Positions 49,901 through 59,300 of a stretch of 64,000 nucleotides of DNA are shown piece by piece. Within the stretch, counting starts at the first letter, position 1, and each line of letters starts with the position of its first letter. Where the stretch lies: contig OX044357.1 in assembly GCA_943846675.1 (NCBI GenBank), forward strand, positions 558,001-622,000, given 5' to 3'. This DNA comes from UBA987 sp002292105 (GTDB lineage Bacteria > Bacteroidota > Bacteroidia > NS11-12g > UBA9320). The notes under the pieces were generated by a model. It saw only the letters and a list, made by a program, of their open reading frames with translations. It was not told where the DNA came from and ran no database searches. The translations under genes and the position numbers were made by a program.

Positions 49901-51982
49901 ACTGGAGCAATATCTAGTAACACAGATATTACGTTAACTCAGATTTCTACAACAAGTAGAACAGCTTGTACGAATTCAAACTTGAGTTCAACTACTAAGA
50001 TTACGGTTGAAGATAATCCTGCAGCGACTATCGCTAGCAATGATTCTAGATTATGTCATGGTAGTACAGTTGACTTCTCAGTTACAGTAAGTAACGTAGC
50101 TACAACTGATGCTTGGACATTGGTTTACACATTAGACGGTAACACTGAAACTGTAACAGGAACTGGAGCTGGAACATTTAGCTTCACAACTTCAAATACA
50201 GTAACAAGTACTTCTGATGTATTAGCATTAGTAAGCATAACAAATAACACGTCTCCTGATAACTGTAGTTCTTCATTAACTGATTCGGAAACGATAGCAG
50301 TTGATCCAACAACAGTTGCAGGTGTTATAACAGAAGCTACAGATACAATCTGTAAAGGTGGAAGTACGACAATCAGTCAAACAACTGCTGGAACAGGTGT
50401 AATTGTAGGATGGGAATACATGGCAGCAAGTGCATCTAGCTGGACAGGTATTTCAAACACAAGCACAACATTGAACGTAATCAACCTACAAGAGACTACA
50501 TCTTATAGAGCGGTTTACCAATCAGGATTATGTGCTACTGCAAATTCTAACGCTGTTATCATTACAGTACTTGAGTTACCAATAGCTACAATTTCTGTAT
50601 CTACAGGTAACGATACAGTTTGTGCTGGAGCAACAACAACAATAGACTTAACAGTATCGAACATTGAGAATGGTCAAACATTCACATTGTACTGGGTTGA
50701 AGGAACAACTAGTAAGTCTATGAGCTTTACTAATAATGCAAGTAACGCACACACGTTCACAACAGGAGCAATATCTTCAACAACGGATATCACGTTGACA
50801 AGGGTTGAGACTACAAGCAGAACAATGTGTACGAATTCAAGCTTGAATTCAACAGTTACTATTAACGTTCAGGATAATCCATTAGCAACAATTGCTAGTA
50901 ATGATTCTAGATTATGTCACGGTAGCACAGTTGACTTCTCAGTTACTGTAAGCAGTGTAGCTACAACTGACGCTTGGACATTGGTTTACACATTAGACGG
51001 TAACACTGAAACTGTAACAGGAACTGGAGCTGGAACATTTAGCTTCACAACTTCAAATACAGTAACAAGTACTTCTGATGTATTAGCATTAGTAAGCATA
51101 ACAAATAACACGTCTCCTGATAACTGTAGTTCTTCATTAACTGATTCGGAAACGATAGCAGTTGATCCAACAACAGTTGCAGGTGTAATAGTAGAAGCTA
51201 CAGATACAATTTGTAAAGGTGGAAGTACGACAATCAGTCAAACAACTGCTGGAACAGGAGTAATTGTAGGATGGGAATACATGGCAGCAAGTGCTTCTAG
51301 CTGGACAGGTATTTCAAACACAAGCACAACATTGAACGTAATCAACCTACAAGAGACTACATCTTATAGAGCGGTTTACCAATCAGGATTATGTGCTACT
51401 GCAAATTCAAACGTTGTTACAATCAACGTATTGGAATTACCAGTAGGAACATTATCAATCTCTGCGGGTAACGATACGATTTGTGCAGGAACAACAACAA
51501 CAATTGACTTAACAGTATCGAACATTGAGAATGGTCAAACATTCACAATCTACTACGTAGAAGGTTCAACTAGTAAGTCAATGAACTTTACTAATAATGC
51601 AAGTAACTCTCACACGTTCACAACAGGAACGCTTGGTACAACAACAGATATCACGTTGTCAAGAATTGAGACTACAAGCAGAACAATGTGTACGAATTCA
51701 AGCTTGAATACTACAGTTACTGTAACTGTTCAAGAGAATCCATTAGCAACAATTGCTAGCTACGATGCTCGATTATGTCATGGTAGCACAGTTGATTTCA
51801 CTGTTACAGTGAGCAACGTAGCAACAACTGACGCTTGGACATTGGTTTACACATTAGACGGTAACACTGAAACTGTAACAGGAACTGGAGCTGGAACATT
51901 TAGCTTCACAACTTCAAATACAGTAACAAGTACTTCTGATGTATTAGCATTAGTAAGCATAACAAATAACACTTCATCCTGA
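40910..51982 (+). CDS. Giant secreted Ig-like repeat protein, N-terminal part
   Basis: 3,690 codons from the ATG at 40910, ending at a TGA (51980-51982) caused by a +1 frameshift. Starting at 40910 gives a signal peptide (LKIKAAFVKYLSLLVFFIGALFTQVNA, cleavage near residue 40); the open frame reaches 40772 but the added residues look non-coding. After a short N-terminal region the protein is dozens of Ig-like modules of about 80-120 residues, most opening with a Cys-x-Gly motif (ICEG, VCEN, LCHG) and holding a second Cys, which suggests one disulfide each. Modules often come in related pairs or triplets. There is no T9SS sorting domain in this part, so it needs the downstream frames to be exported. 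A role as surface adhesin is inferred from architecture and the adjoining PorP/SprF gene. Confidence 0.85.
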   Translation: MTNKRFASIPGTSLKIKAAFVKYLSLLVFFIGALFTQVNATITVNSTPLTNNDFCGTGSPSLILPIVATSNCGAGTITYQWYVGSTFATATAISAAGTPNYSGWNTSTLNVNNASALGTNTTYFAVVTESSGACSDADTLGPFNYIKVTAVPTVTLTPSFDICEGDEAVFAASVSAPSPAGVLTYVWAKTPDGGASATVQTSSGVLTLVDTFSYTTLLTDDQDDIDLTVSNACGPGSATTSTLSVNPRPDVTVASSQSTLSACENGAFTIDYTISNAELDPSSGGAGVSWTIAVTGDAALTALLTTTGSGSGVISIPVSGGTLAPGAYSATITTITNTTSSPTCARSVSTNSINVNIYPEPVVTFSSTPSNICNGSGSGTSFAIKVSNAEYTVGGSPVSVNWSVTITEASFAQVTGCAGGSAGLLGATLTGNGNGTTTYTIPTSMGVGIYEYTLTGITNTSNACTGTVGAPASVDWRVDPTPDIAVIPTSTSACETNTATGFVVAVTNTAYCGTTAGSGTPGNVSWSLPYATGAGQITSSTSNLPASPLTDVNIGTGSFLTNAGLAVGSYVFDPTTITVTTPATPGCNRDVSSKTFTLTVNPEPTVTFDKSSITMCEGNTDSFNVVVANSVLNSVDQSWQIFYSATGASAVTGTPCASGTLAGILPASFTGSGNGSQKFYVPSSLSPGFYTYTLTGIANTSAGCTGSVGATATITIIVEPRPIITMNPDTKDMCELDAESFNLSITNSTGCSGIGTTSTASWALTVHTDNVNSDVSTVIPGLTGSGDNTYTIGINSPNTLTPNDHIFDASVAATAGACSGATTRDTFTVSVDPRPEVKINNTSGDQTIDVCQGTAGAFSFVVSNAEQNSTGVDWEITYTEASGTVATSCAGGVTQDLPGGSGSYTGTGNGTFTVTVPSTLAVGQYTYTVTNIVNTDGPCTGTVDGVTFGPQTITINVYPTPSFTVLPDSSEVCEYNVAPSDFYLVVSNARYCSTPTTMSNASWSITGITDNVISNAPATITGSGNGATITYNSNTTTALTAGSYSWTATSITTTALTTNCANTISSNNVHILTVNPAPDVVINGVTGPHVIDICEGALDSFSFEVTNAVLNGANVNWTITYTESAGQVATGCVGTASEDLPGGSGSYSGIGNVDTTILVPTSLPVGQYVYTVTKIVNTDKSCTGHVDGSSSNTQTITINVYPEPEFEVTPDSSEVCENNIAIADLSINVTNAQYCSSPSTLANVGWSISGITDNVVSTGAGGPTITGSGNSTAGPYNTNSAAGLTQGSYSWDATTISTTGLPVTCTNTSSDSVYILTVNPAPDVVINGVTGPHVINICEGALDSFSFEVTNAVLNGANVNWTITYTESAGQVATGCVGTASEDLPGGSGSYSGIGNVDTTILVPTSLPVGQYVYTVTKIVNTDKSCTGHVDGSSSNTQTITINVYPEPEFEVTPDSSEVCENNIAIADLSINVTNAQYCSSPSTLANVGWSISGITDNVVSTGAGGPTITGSGNSTAGPYNTNSAAGLTQGSYSWDATTISTTGLPVTCTNTSSDSVYILTVNPAPDASFTATTLTVCEGDTDSLSISVTNAVLNGNNVTWSFDVSETSGNMTSACIVDAGQNASLARDSSGSGNSTLKYYIPGNLVPGVYTYTISNVINTDESCTGTSATSTITVYIYPKIEIDLTPTATAICEGETTNFDIEVTNARYCSALNTASNNAPWTLVYTDATGSNITGPPLTGSGNSSYTFTANNAGLLSAGVYQFITSTVTASITSPTTASCPVNVADTFTLTVNPEPVVTFSTSGVTLCEGATGSFSVNVTNAQYTTGSTTVEADWTVDMIGDSTDVANACASGGSGAAIFGLAGTNNLNGTGDTTISVSIPGTLAPGVYTYTLNGVVNTSNTCTGTIGAIPTITIIVYPVPDVDLSTESLTVCENTTATFDLTITNAEYCATIGGAPISVNWEVTHTDGVQSNVPASVWAGTGNVGATTYTVNTGLALTNGGSPYTFNISQIENITHSCVNTDSFSGTELTVIVEDLPVLTINSVSSSVCDGESATIDYSVTDVGASEVWTFIFSTDGGTTNHTVTGTGPTSGTTDTTTSALTPPGVYTVTYSAITNTTTGCVGNTPASNNITVLDLPDVTSFVNATGTNICSGLTNDYFVTVANAAGKSWEIFYTIDGTAAPATWTGTGNGTFTRTVPTQYHQDANGAFDSRPLVIDSIRWTGGAGTPPLCINSASITDPNAVLNIMPRPYIGLVAPSNVCINYTADIEYFVGGVRNTDIWDFDWYTTGPADGPNNITGSDTTTGTFTTLALTPVGTSNVNVPTVTNTSTGCDSSYSSSPWSEDMIVDPPTVPGTLTPNYTICDGDVGPYVFTLTGYTGTVQNWDSSENDGFTWLDIGNTTDTHTVVSPHLTTRYHVVVKSGACPADTSNDVILFVHPQPAAAIVSVNDSICEGSNIDVVLSVSGVPNTHGYSVGYTVTNGASTASGTWTGTGSSATISETLTNGGSGYSAGTWSVILNSITNTNTGCDTTLTDTATVLVKASPIGSTATAPNDTLCANSGGTVVWNGTSVNGYVVAWQKRVGSGAWTTITGSAGDTLEFTSLATTTQYRAVIENAPCTGQAFSSAVTITVLTNNPLAEWDLPASIKYCASATTTVDLTYDVTGTNGNDWTLILLEGDSTHTITGTGDVNDKVFTTSPGRMTETFNVTLVKITISSGTFSCTKNLDNTGITNVTIIDMPTVTLNSVTAQVCDGDKVTASVTVSDVKTSESWKLNYTINSVSKDTTGTGPGTFTFEIPYTVSGGNATQTVALVNIENTTATTSASTTCTNTLTGVSKTYEVRGPTAAGTIGSSDSVCYDASGSISQTVASTNGGVITDWLYSTDGGTNWSSTGNTSTTQTYSNIVTTTLFRAVYTNSPCDTASSNTVVITVLTLPSASIGMTAGNDTICQGATTTVDFTVTNVENGQTFTLYWTEGATNKSMTFTNNASNAHSFTTGAISSNTDITLTQISTTSRTACTNSNLSSTTKITVEDNPAATIASNDSRLCHGSTVDFSVTVSNVATTDAWTLVYTLDGNTETVTGTGAGTFSFTTSNTVTSTSDVLALVSITNNTSPDNCSSSLTDSETIAVDPTTVAGVITEATDTICKGGSTTISQTTAGTGVIVGWEYMAASASSWTGISNTSTTLNVINLQETTSYRAVYQSGLCATANSNAVIITVLELPIATISVSTGNDTVCAGATTTIDLTVSNIENGQTFTLYWVEGTTSKSMSFTNNASNAHTFTTGAISSTTDITLTRVETTSRTMCTNSSLNSTVTINVQDNPLATIASNDSRLCHGSTVDFSVTVSSVATTDAWTLVYTLDGNTETVTGTGAGTFSFTTSNTVTSTSDVLALVSITNNTSPDNCSSSLTDSETIAVDPTTVAGVIVEATDTICKGGSTTISQTTAGTGVIVGWEYMAASASSWTGISNTSTTLNVINLQETTSYRAVYQSGLCATANSNVVTINVLELPVGTLSISAGNDTICAGTTTTIDLTVSNIENGQTFTIYYVEGSTSKSMNFTNNASNSHTFTTGTLGTTTDITLSRIETTSRTMCTNSSLNTTVTVTVQENPLATIASYDARLCHGSTVDFTVTVSNVATTDAWTLVYTLDGNTETVTGTGAGTFSFTTSNTVTSTSDVLALVSITNNTSS
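44161..45609. repeat. 732-bp tandem duplication within the giant gene
   Basis: Copy 1 starts at 44161 and copy 2 at 44893 (244 codons apart, frame kept). The 717 bp from 44893 to 45609 match copy 1 with one visible mismatch (G at 44183, A at 44915, changing Asp to Asn). Sequence just before each copy is clearly more diverged, so the duplication is recent. Each copy holds two Cys-containing Ig-like modules. Confidence 0.93.
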
Positions 51983-52910
51983 TAACTGTAATTCTTCATT
52001 AACTGATTCGGAAACGATAGCAGTTGATCCAACAACAGTTGCAGGTGTTATAACAGAAGCTACAGATACAATCTGTAAAGGTGGAAGTACGACAATCAGT
52101 CAAACAACTGCTGGAACAGGTGTAATTGTAGGATGGGAATACATGGCAGCAAGTGCATCTAGCTGGACAGGTATTTCAAACACAAGCACAACATTGAACG
52201 TAATCAACCTACAAGAGACTACATCTTATAGAGCGGTTTACCAATCAGGATTATGTGCTACTGCAAATTCAAACGTTGTTACAATCAACGTATTGGAATT
52301 ACCAGTAGGAACATTATCAATCTCTGCGGGTAACGATACGATTTGTGCAGGAACAACAACAACAATTGACTTAACAGTATCGAACATTGAGAATGGTCAA
52401 ACATTCACAATCTACTATGTAGAAGGTTCAACTAGTAAGTCAATGAACTTTACTAATAATGCAAGTAACTCTCACACGTTCACAACAGGAACGCTTGGTA
52501 CAACAACAGATATCACGTTGTCAAGAATTGAGACTACAAGCAGAACAATGTGTACGAATTCAAGCTTGAATACTACAGTTACTGTAACTGTTCAAGAGAA
52601 TCCATTAGCAACAATTGCTAGCTACGATGCTCGATTATGTCATGGTAGCACAGTTGATTTCACTGTTACAGTGAGCAACGTAGCAACAACTGACGCTTGG
52701 ACATTGGTTTACACATTAGACGGTAACACTGAAACTGTAACAGGAACTGGAGCTGGAACATTTAGCTTCACAACTTCAAATACAGTAACAAGTACTTCTG
52801 ATGTATTAGCATTAGTAAGCATAACAAATAACACTTCATCTGATAACTGTAATTCTTCATTAACTGATTCGGAAACGATAGCAGTTGATCCGACTACAGT
52901 TGCTGGTGTG
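50333..52910. repeat. Block A: three tandem 861-bp units
   Basis: Units begin at 50333, 51194 and 52056 (spacing 861 and 862; the extra base is the frameshift). Each 287-codon unit has three Ig-like modules: one opening TDTICKGG, one NDTIC(A/E)GTTTT or a close variant, and one opening LCHGSTVDF. The block is preceded by a partial unit lacking the first module (about 49730-50332) and followed by a different module opening DTVVCYGG. Confidence 0.93.
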
Positions 52911-54587
52911 ATTGGAACATATGCTATATCACGTGACACTGTAGTTTGCTACGGTGGAAATGGTTATGTGAAAGAATTTACTTCTGGAACAGGTAGCATA
53001 GTAAAATGGCAAAGAAGAAAGAATGGATCTTCTACTTGGGTTGATATTAATTCAACTAACGGAACTCAATTCTTCTTTAACTTAATTGATACAACTGAAT
53101 TTAGAGCAGTTTACCAATCAGGTGTTTGTGCTACAGACGCATCTGCATCTGTTACTGCGACGCCAAAGGCTCTGCCATATGCTGAAATCACTAAGCTAGT
53201 AGATGACAGTATTTGTGCAGGAACAACTGGTGACTTTGAAATTACAGTTGATTATGTAGACGTTGGATCTGACTTTACAGTGTACTTCTCTGAAGGAACT
53301 GTAGGTAACAGCGAATCATTCACACAAAATGCTAGTGGTGTTCATACAATCACAAGTGGAGTGCTAACGTCTAAAACATTGATTCAATTAACGGCAATTG
53401 TTGTAACAAACACTGGTTCTGGAAGTATCCCAGCATGTAGCAATACATTAACAAGCAATGGAACAATAACTGTTGTTGACTTACCATTTGCTTCTGTAAC
53501 AGCTGGATCAGATACGATTTGTCAAGGTGACCCAATCACGTTCACTGTGACTGTAACTAACGTTCTTGCAACTGATAATTGGAGATTAATCTACAAATTA
53601 GAAGGTGACGACGATACACTTACAGGTACAGGTGCTGGTAGTGTTACTTTAACTGATTCAGATGCAAATACTGCAACATCAGCGAAAATTGAAATACTTG
53701 ACATATTAAATACGTCTAACTTAGGAATTTGTAATTCGACTAACACTGACGATTGGGGTATTTACATCTACGAGCCTACGGTTCCTGGTGTAATAGCAGA
53801 AGCTACAGATACAATCTGTAAAGGTGGAAGCACGACAATTAGTCAAACAGCTGCCGGAACAGGTGTAATCGTTGCATGGGAGTACATGGCAGCAAGTGCT
53901 TCTAGCTGGACTGGTATTACAAACAATAACACAACACTTAATGTAATTAACCTACAAGAAACTACTTCTTATAGAGCGATATACAAATCAGGTGTTTGTG
54001 ATACAGCACATTCAAATGTTGTTACAATCACAGTACTTGAATTACCAGTAGGTACATTATCAATCTCTGCAGGTAACGATACAATTTGTGAAGGAACAAC
54101 AACAACAATAGACTTAACAGTATCGAACATTGAGAATGGTCAAACATTCACAATCTACTACGTAGAAGGTTCAACTAGTAAGTCAATGAACTTTACTAAT
54201 AATGCAAGTAACTCTCACACGTTCACAACAGGAACGCTTGCTACAACAACAGATATCACGTTGTCAAGAATTGAGACTACAAGCAGAACAATGTGTACGA
54301 ATTCAAGCTTGAATACTACAGTTACTGTAACTGTTCAAGAGAATCCATTAGCAACAATTGCTAGCTACGATGCTCGATTATGTCATGGTAGCACAGTTGA
54401 TTTCACTGTTACAGTGAGCAACGTAGCAACAACTGACGCTTGGACATTGGTTTACACATTAGACGGTAACACTGAAACTGTAACAGGAACTGGAGCTGGA
54501 ACATTTAGCTTCACAACTTCAAATACAGTAACAAGTACTTCTGATGTATTAGCATTAGTAAGCATAACAAATAACACTTCATCCTGA
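52143..54587 (+). CDS. Giant secreted Ig-like repeat protein, middle part
   Basis: 814 codons from an internal ATG; the frame is open from just after the first frameshift and ends at TGA 54585-54587 at the second. It encodes most of repeat unit 3, a distinct module pair (DTVVCYGG and DSICAGTTGDF), another LCHG-like pair (GSDTICQGDPITF), then unit 4. It has neither signal peptide nor sorting domain, so it is not a gene in its own right but the middle of the interrupted one. Confidence 0.75.
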   Translation: MAASASSWTGISNTSTTLNVINLQETTSYRAVYQSGLCATANSNVVTINVLELPVGTLSISAGNDTICAGTTTTIDLTVSNIENGQTFTIYYVEGSTSKSMNFTNNASNSHTFTTGTLGTTTDITLSRIETTSRTMCTNSSLNTTVTVTVQENPLATIASYDARLCHGSTVDFTVTVSNVATTDAWTLVYTLDGNTETVTGTGAGTFSFTTSNTVTSTSDVLALVSITNNTSSDNCNSSLTDSETIAVDPTTVAGVIGTYAISRDTVVCYGGNGYVKEFTSGTGSIVKWQRRKNGSSTWVDINSTNGTQFFFNLIDTTEFRAVYQSGVCATDASASVTATPKALPYAEITKLVDDSICAGTTGDFEITVDYVDVGSDFTVYFSEGTVGNSESFTQNASGVHTITSGVLTSKTLIQLTAIVVTNTGSGSIPACSNTLTSNGTITVVDLPFASVTAGSDTICQGDPITFTVTVTNVLATDNWRLIYKLEGDDDTLTGTGAGSVTLTDSDANTATSAKIEILDILNTSNLGICNSTNTDDWGIYIYEPTVPGVIAEATDTICKGGSTTISQTAAGTGVIVAWEYMAASASSWTGITNNNTTLNVINLQETTSYRAIYKSGVCDTAHSNVVTITVLELPVGTLSISAGNDTICEGTTTTIDLTVSNIENGQTFTIYYVEGSTSKSMNFTNNASNSHTFTTGTLATTTDITLSRIETTSRTMCTNSSLNTTVTVTVQENPLATIASYDARLCHGSTVDFTVTVSNVATTDAWTLVYTLDGNTETVTGTGAGTFSFTTSNTVTSTSDVLALVSITNNTSS

Positions 54588-56377
54588 TAACTGTAGTTCT
54601 TCATTAACTGATTCGGAAACGATAGCAGTTGATCCAACAACAGTTGCAGGTGTTATAACAGAAGCTACAGATACAATCTGTAAAGGTGGAAGTACGACAA
54701 TCAGTCAAACAACTGCTGGAACAGGTGTAATTGTAGGATGGGAATACATGGCAGCAAGTGCATCTAGCTGGACAGGTATTTCAAACACAAGCACAACATT
54801 GAACGTAATCAACCTACAAGAGACTACATCTTATAGAGCGGTTTACCAATCAGGATTATGTGCTACTGCAAATTCAAATGTTGTTACAATCACAGTACTT
54901 GAATTACCAGTAGGTACATTATCAATCTCTGCAGGTAACGATACAATTTGTGAAGGAACAACAACAACAATAGACTTAACAGTATCGAACATTGAGAATG
55001 GTCAAACATTCACAATCTACTACGTAGAAGGTTCAACTAGTAAGTCAATGAACTTTACTAATAATGCAAGTAACTCTCACACGTTCACAACAGGAACGCT
55101 TGCTACAACAACAGATATCACGTTGTCAAGAATTGAGACTACAAGCAGAACAATGTGTACGAATTCAAGCTTGAATACTACAGTTACTGTAACTGTTCAA
55201 GAGAATCCATTAGCAACAATTGCTAGCTACGATGCTCGATTATGTCATGGTAGCACAGTTGATTTCACTGTTACAGTGAGCAACGTAGCAACAACTGACG
55301 CTTGGACATTGGTTTACACATTAGACGGTAACACTGAAACTGTAACAGGAACTGGAGCTGGAACATTTAGCTTCACAACTTCAAATACAGTAACAAGTAC
55401 TTCTGATGTATTAGCATTAGTAAGCATAACAAATAACACGTCTCCTGATAACTGTAGTTCTTCATTAACTGATTCGGAAACGATAGCAGTTGATCCAACA
55501 ACAGTTGCAGGTGTTATAACAGAAGCTACAGATACAATCTGTAAAGGTGGAAGTACGACAATCAGTCAAACAACTGCTGGAACAGGTGTAATTGTAGGAT
55601 GGGAATACATGGCAGCAAGTGCATCTAGCTGGACAGGTATTTCAAACACAAGCACAACATTGAACGTAATCAACCTACAAGAGACTACATCTTATAGAGC
55701 GGTTTACCAATCAGGATTATGTGCTACTGCAAATTCAAACGTTGTTACAATCAACGTATTGGAATTACCAGTAGGAACATTATCAATCTCTGCGGGTAAC
55801 GATACGATTTGTGCAGGAACAACAACAACAATTGACTTAACAGTATCGAACATTGAGAATGGTCAAACATTCACAATCTACTACGTAGAAGGTTCAACTA
55901 GTAAGTCAATGAACTTTACTAATAATGCAAGTAACTCTCACACGTTCACAACAGGAACGCTTGGTACAACAACAGATATCACGTTGTCAAGAATTGAGAC
56001 TACAAGCAGAACAATGTGTACGAATTCAAGCTTGAATACTACAGTTACTGTAACTGTTCAAGAGAATCCATTAGCAACAATTGCTAGCTACGATGCTCGA
56101 TTATGTCATGGTAGCACAGTTGATTTCACTGTTACAGTGAGCAACGTAGCAACAACTGACGCTTGGACATTGGTTTACACATTAGACGGTAACACTGAAA
56201 CTGTAACAGGAACTGGAGCTGGAACATTTAGCTTCACAACTTCAAATACAGTAACAAGTACTTCTGATGTATTAGCATTAGTAAGCATAACAAATAACAC
56301 TTCATCTGATAACTGTAATTCTTCATTAACTGATTCGGAAACGATAGCAGTTGATCCGACTACAGTTGCTGGTGTGA
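53799..56377. repeat. Block B: three tandem 861-bp units, a near copy of block A
   Basis: Units begin at 53799, 54661 and 55522 (spacing 862 and 861). The order of unit types mirrors block A, and the last unit of each block is followed by the same DTVVCYGG module. The frameshift between the first and second unit of this block has the same inserted C as in block A. Confidence 0.93.
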
Positions 56378-59300
56378 TTGGAACATATGCTATATCACGT
56401 GACACTGTAGTTTGCTACGGTGGAAATGGTTATGTGAAAGAATTTACTTCTGGAACAGGTAGCATAGTAAAATGGCAAAGAAGAAAGAATGGATCTTCTA
56501 CTTGGGTTGATATTAATTCAACTAACGGAACTCAATTCTTCTTTAACTTAATTGATACAACTGAATTTAGAGCAGTTTACCAATCAGGTGTTTGTGCTAC
56601 AGACGCATCTGCATCTGTTACTGCGACGCCAAAGGCTCTGCCATACGCTGAAATCAGTGCAATCATTGATGATAGTATTTGTGCAGGAACAACTGGTGAC
56701 TTTGAAATTACAGTTGATTATGTAGACGTTGGATCTGACTTTACAGTGTACTTCTCTGAAGGAACTGTAGGTAATAGCGAATCATTTACACAAAATGCTA
56801 GTGGTGTTCATACAATCACAAGTGGAGTGTTAACGTCTAAAACATTGATACAATTGATATCGATTGAAGTAACAAGTACTGGATCACCAAGTGTACCAGC
56901 TTGTTCTAATACGCTTACAAGCAATGGAACAATAACTGTTGTTGACTTGCCGTTTGCTTCTATTACGGCTGGCCCGGATACACTTTGTCAACAAGACAAA
57001 ATCGTATTTACAGTTACTGTAACAAACCTTCTTTCTACGGATAATTGGGAATTACGTTACGAATTAGAAAGCGATGAGGATACTATTACAGGTACTGGTC
57101 CAGGTAGTGTAACTTGGGTTGATACGGATTCAAACACAGCTGAGTCTGCTAAGATTCAACTTATTGAAATCTTGAATGCATCTAACCTTGGTATTTGTAA
57201 GTCAGTGAATACTGATGATTGGGATATTTATATCTACAAACCTACAGAGCCAGGTACTATCGCAGCGTCTACGGATACTATTTGTAAAGGTGGAAGCACA
57301 ACTATTGCTGAAGTAACAGGTACGCCTAAACAAGGTGTAACGGTTAGTTGGGAATACAAGCCGATTAGCACAACTAATTGGACTGGTTTAACAAATAGCA
57401 ATACAACGTTGACTATCACTAACTTGTTAGAAACAACAGATTATCGAGCAGTATACAAATCAGGTGTTTGTGATACAGCGCACTCTAATGTAGTAAGAAT
57501 TCAGGTTGAAGAATTACCATTGGCAACGATTAGTGGATCAACATCAATTTGTGCAGGGGATTCGGTAAACTTGACTGTTACTGTATCTAACGTAGGAACA
57601 AATCAAGATTGGGAAATTGATTACTTGACTGGTACATTGTATGGTAAGATGACTGGTTCTGGATCTGGTACCCACACATTAAGAGTTGGTAATTTTACTA
57701 CCAATTCTGATGTTATCTTACAAGAAATCAGAACAGTGTCTGGAACACCAATGTGTATTAATGATAAGTTAACGAATAACGCGCAAGCGAGAGTGAATAT
57801 CAACCCAAGACCATATGCTAGCTTAAATAGCACAGTGTCTCCGGTTTGTCAGAACAGTACTTCTTCATTCACGTTCACAGTATCAAATGTGAAGAGTGGT
57901 GATGACTGGTCATTGACTTACCAAGTTGATGATGCTCATGCAAGTGCTGTAACAACTGCAGGAAAAGGTCCTGGAACATTTACAGTAGCAACACCTACGT
58001 TAACTGATGATAAAACTTACGTTGTAAGATTTACAAACATTTTAAATACAACTACAGGTTGTGACTCTTCATTGAGTTCTACAATGGATATCGTAGTTGA
58101 TGCAACAACAACTCCGGGTTCTGTTGCTTCTGATACTACTGTATGTTACGGTGCACATGTTGGTACAATAACACACACTGGTGGTAACGGTAGCATCGCA
58201 AGATGGGAGAAATCAACTGACGGTGGTACTAGCTGGTCAACGATTACTAACACAAGTAGCACTTATACATATACTAACTTGATAACTACGACACTATTTA
58301 GAGTTGTAAAAATGAACGGTGTGTGTAGTGAAGCTTCAACAAGTCCTGTAACGGTTACTGTTAATGCTCTACCAGTTGCATCTATATCAGGTTCTGATAC
58401 GGTTTGTGCTGGTGAGTCTGGTAACTTGACTGTAACTGCAACCAACACTCAAGGTGAGGATTGGAGAGTATCATACTTAGTTGGTACTGTACTTGATACG
58501 TTAAACGTTAGTGGTCCACTTACAACTGGAACTATTAACACTGGATCAATTAAGACAAATACAGACGTAACATTGAAGAAGATCTGGATGACTTCGGGAA
58601 CTCCTCAGTGTGAAAACAATAACTTGTCTAACAATGCTAAGGCAACTGTCGAAGTTGATGATGAGCCAAATGCAACACTTATTTCATTAACTGATTCAGT
58701 TTGTACTGGTAGCCCTGCTAACGGTAAGATTACTGTAGCTGACGTTAGAACAAGCGAAAACTGGATTGTATACTGGTCTATCAACGGTGGTACTGCTGAT
58801 TCTGTGACTGGAACTGGTCCTGGAAGCTTCAACTTTACTACGGCTAACTTGACGGTACATCCTTCTACACTTAGATTGACTAGAATCGTTAATGTAACTA
58901 CTGGTTGTGAAGGTTCTCCTACTGATCAAGACGTTGTAACGGTTTCACCAACTACGGTAGGTGGTACGTTAACAGCTAACGATACAGTTTGTAAAGGTGC
59001 TAACAGCGGAACATTGACATTAGGTGCTGACGCAATTGGTACAGTGACTGGATGGGAGTATAGCACTGATAATGGTTCCACTTGGACTGCTATCAACAAT
59101 ACAAGTACAACTTACAATTACACGAACCTTACTTCAACAACTCAGTACAGAGTTATTGTGAAGAGCGGAGCTTGTAATTCTGAATATTCTTCAGTTGTAA
59201 CGATTACTGTTAATGAGTTACCGGTAGCAGCTATAGTTGCTGTAGGTGCAAGTAGCATTTGTGAAGGTTCTTCAACATTCGTTGCAATCAACGTTACTAA

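Noticed and set aside
51960..52000. Programmed +1 ribosomal frameshift at TCC-TGA
   Set aside because: The site superficially recalls prfB (CTT-TGA), but TCC to CCT gives poor re-pairing for the tRNA, no upstream Shine-Dalgarno-like element is seen, and sister copies lack the extra base. Kept only as a remote alternative.
44161..56857. CRISPR-like repeat array
   Set aside because: Repeat units are 0.7-0.9 kb, in frame and protein coding; no short repeats with unique spacers.
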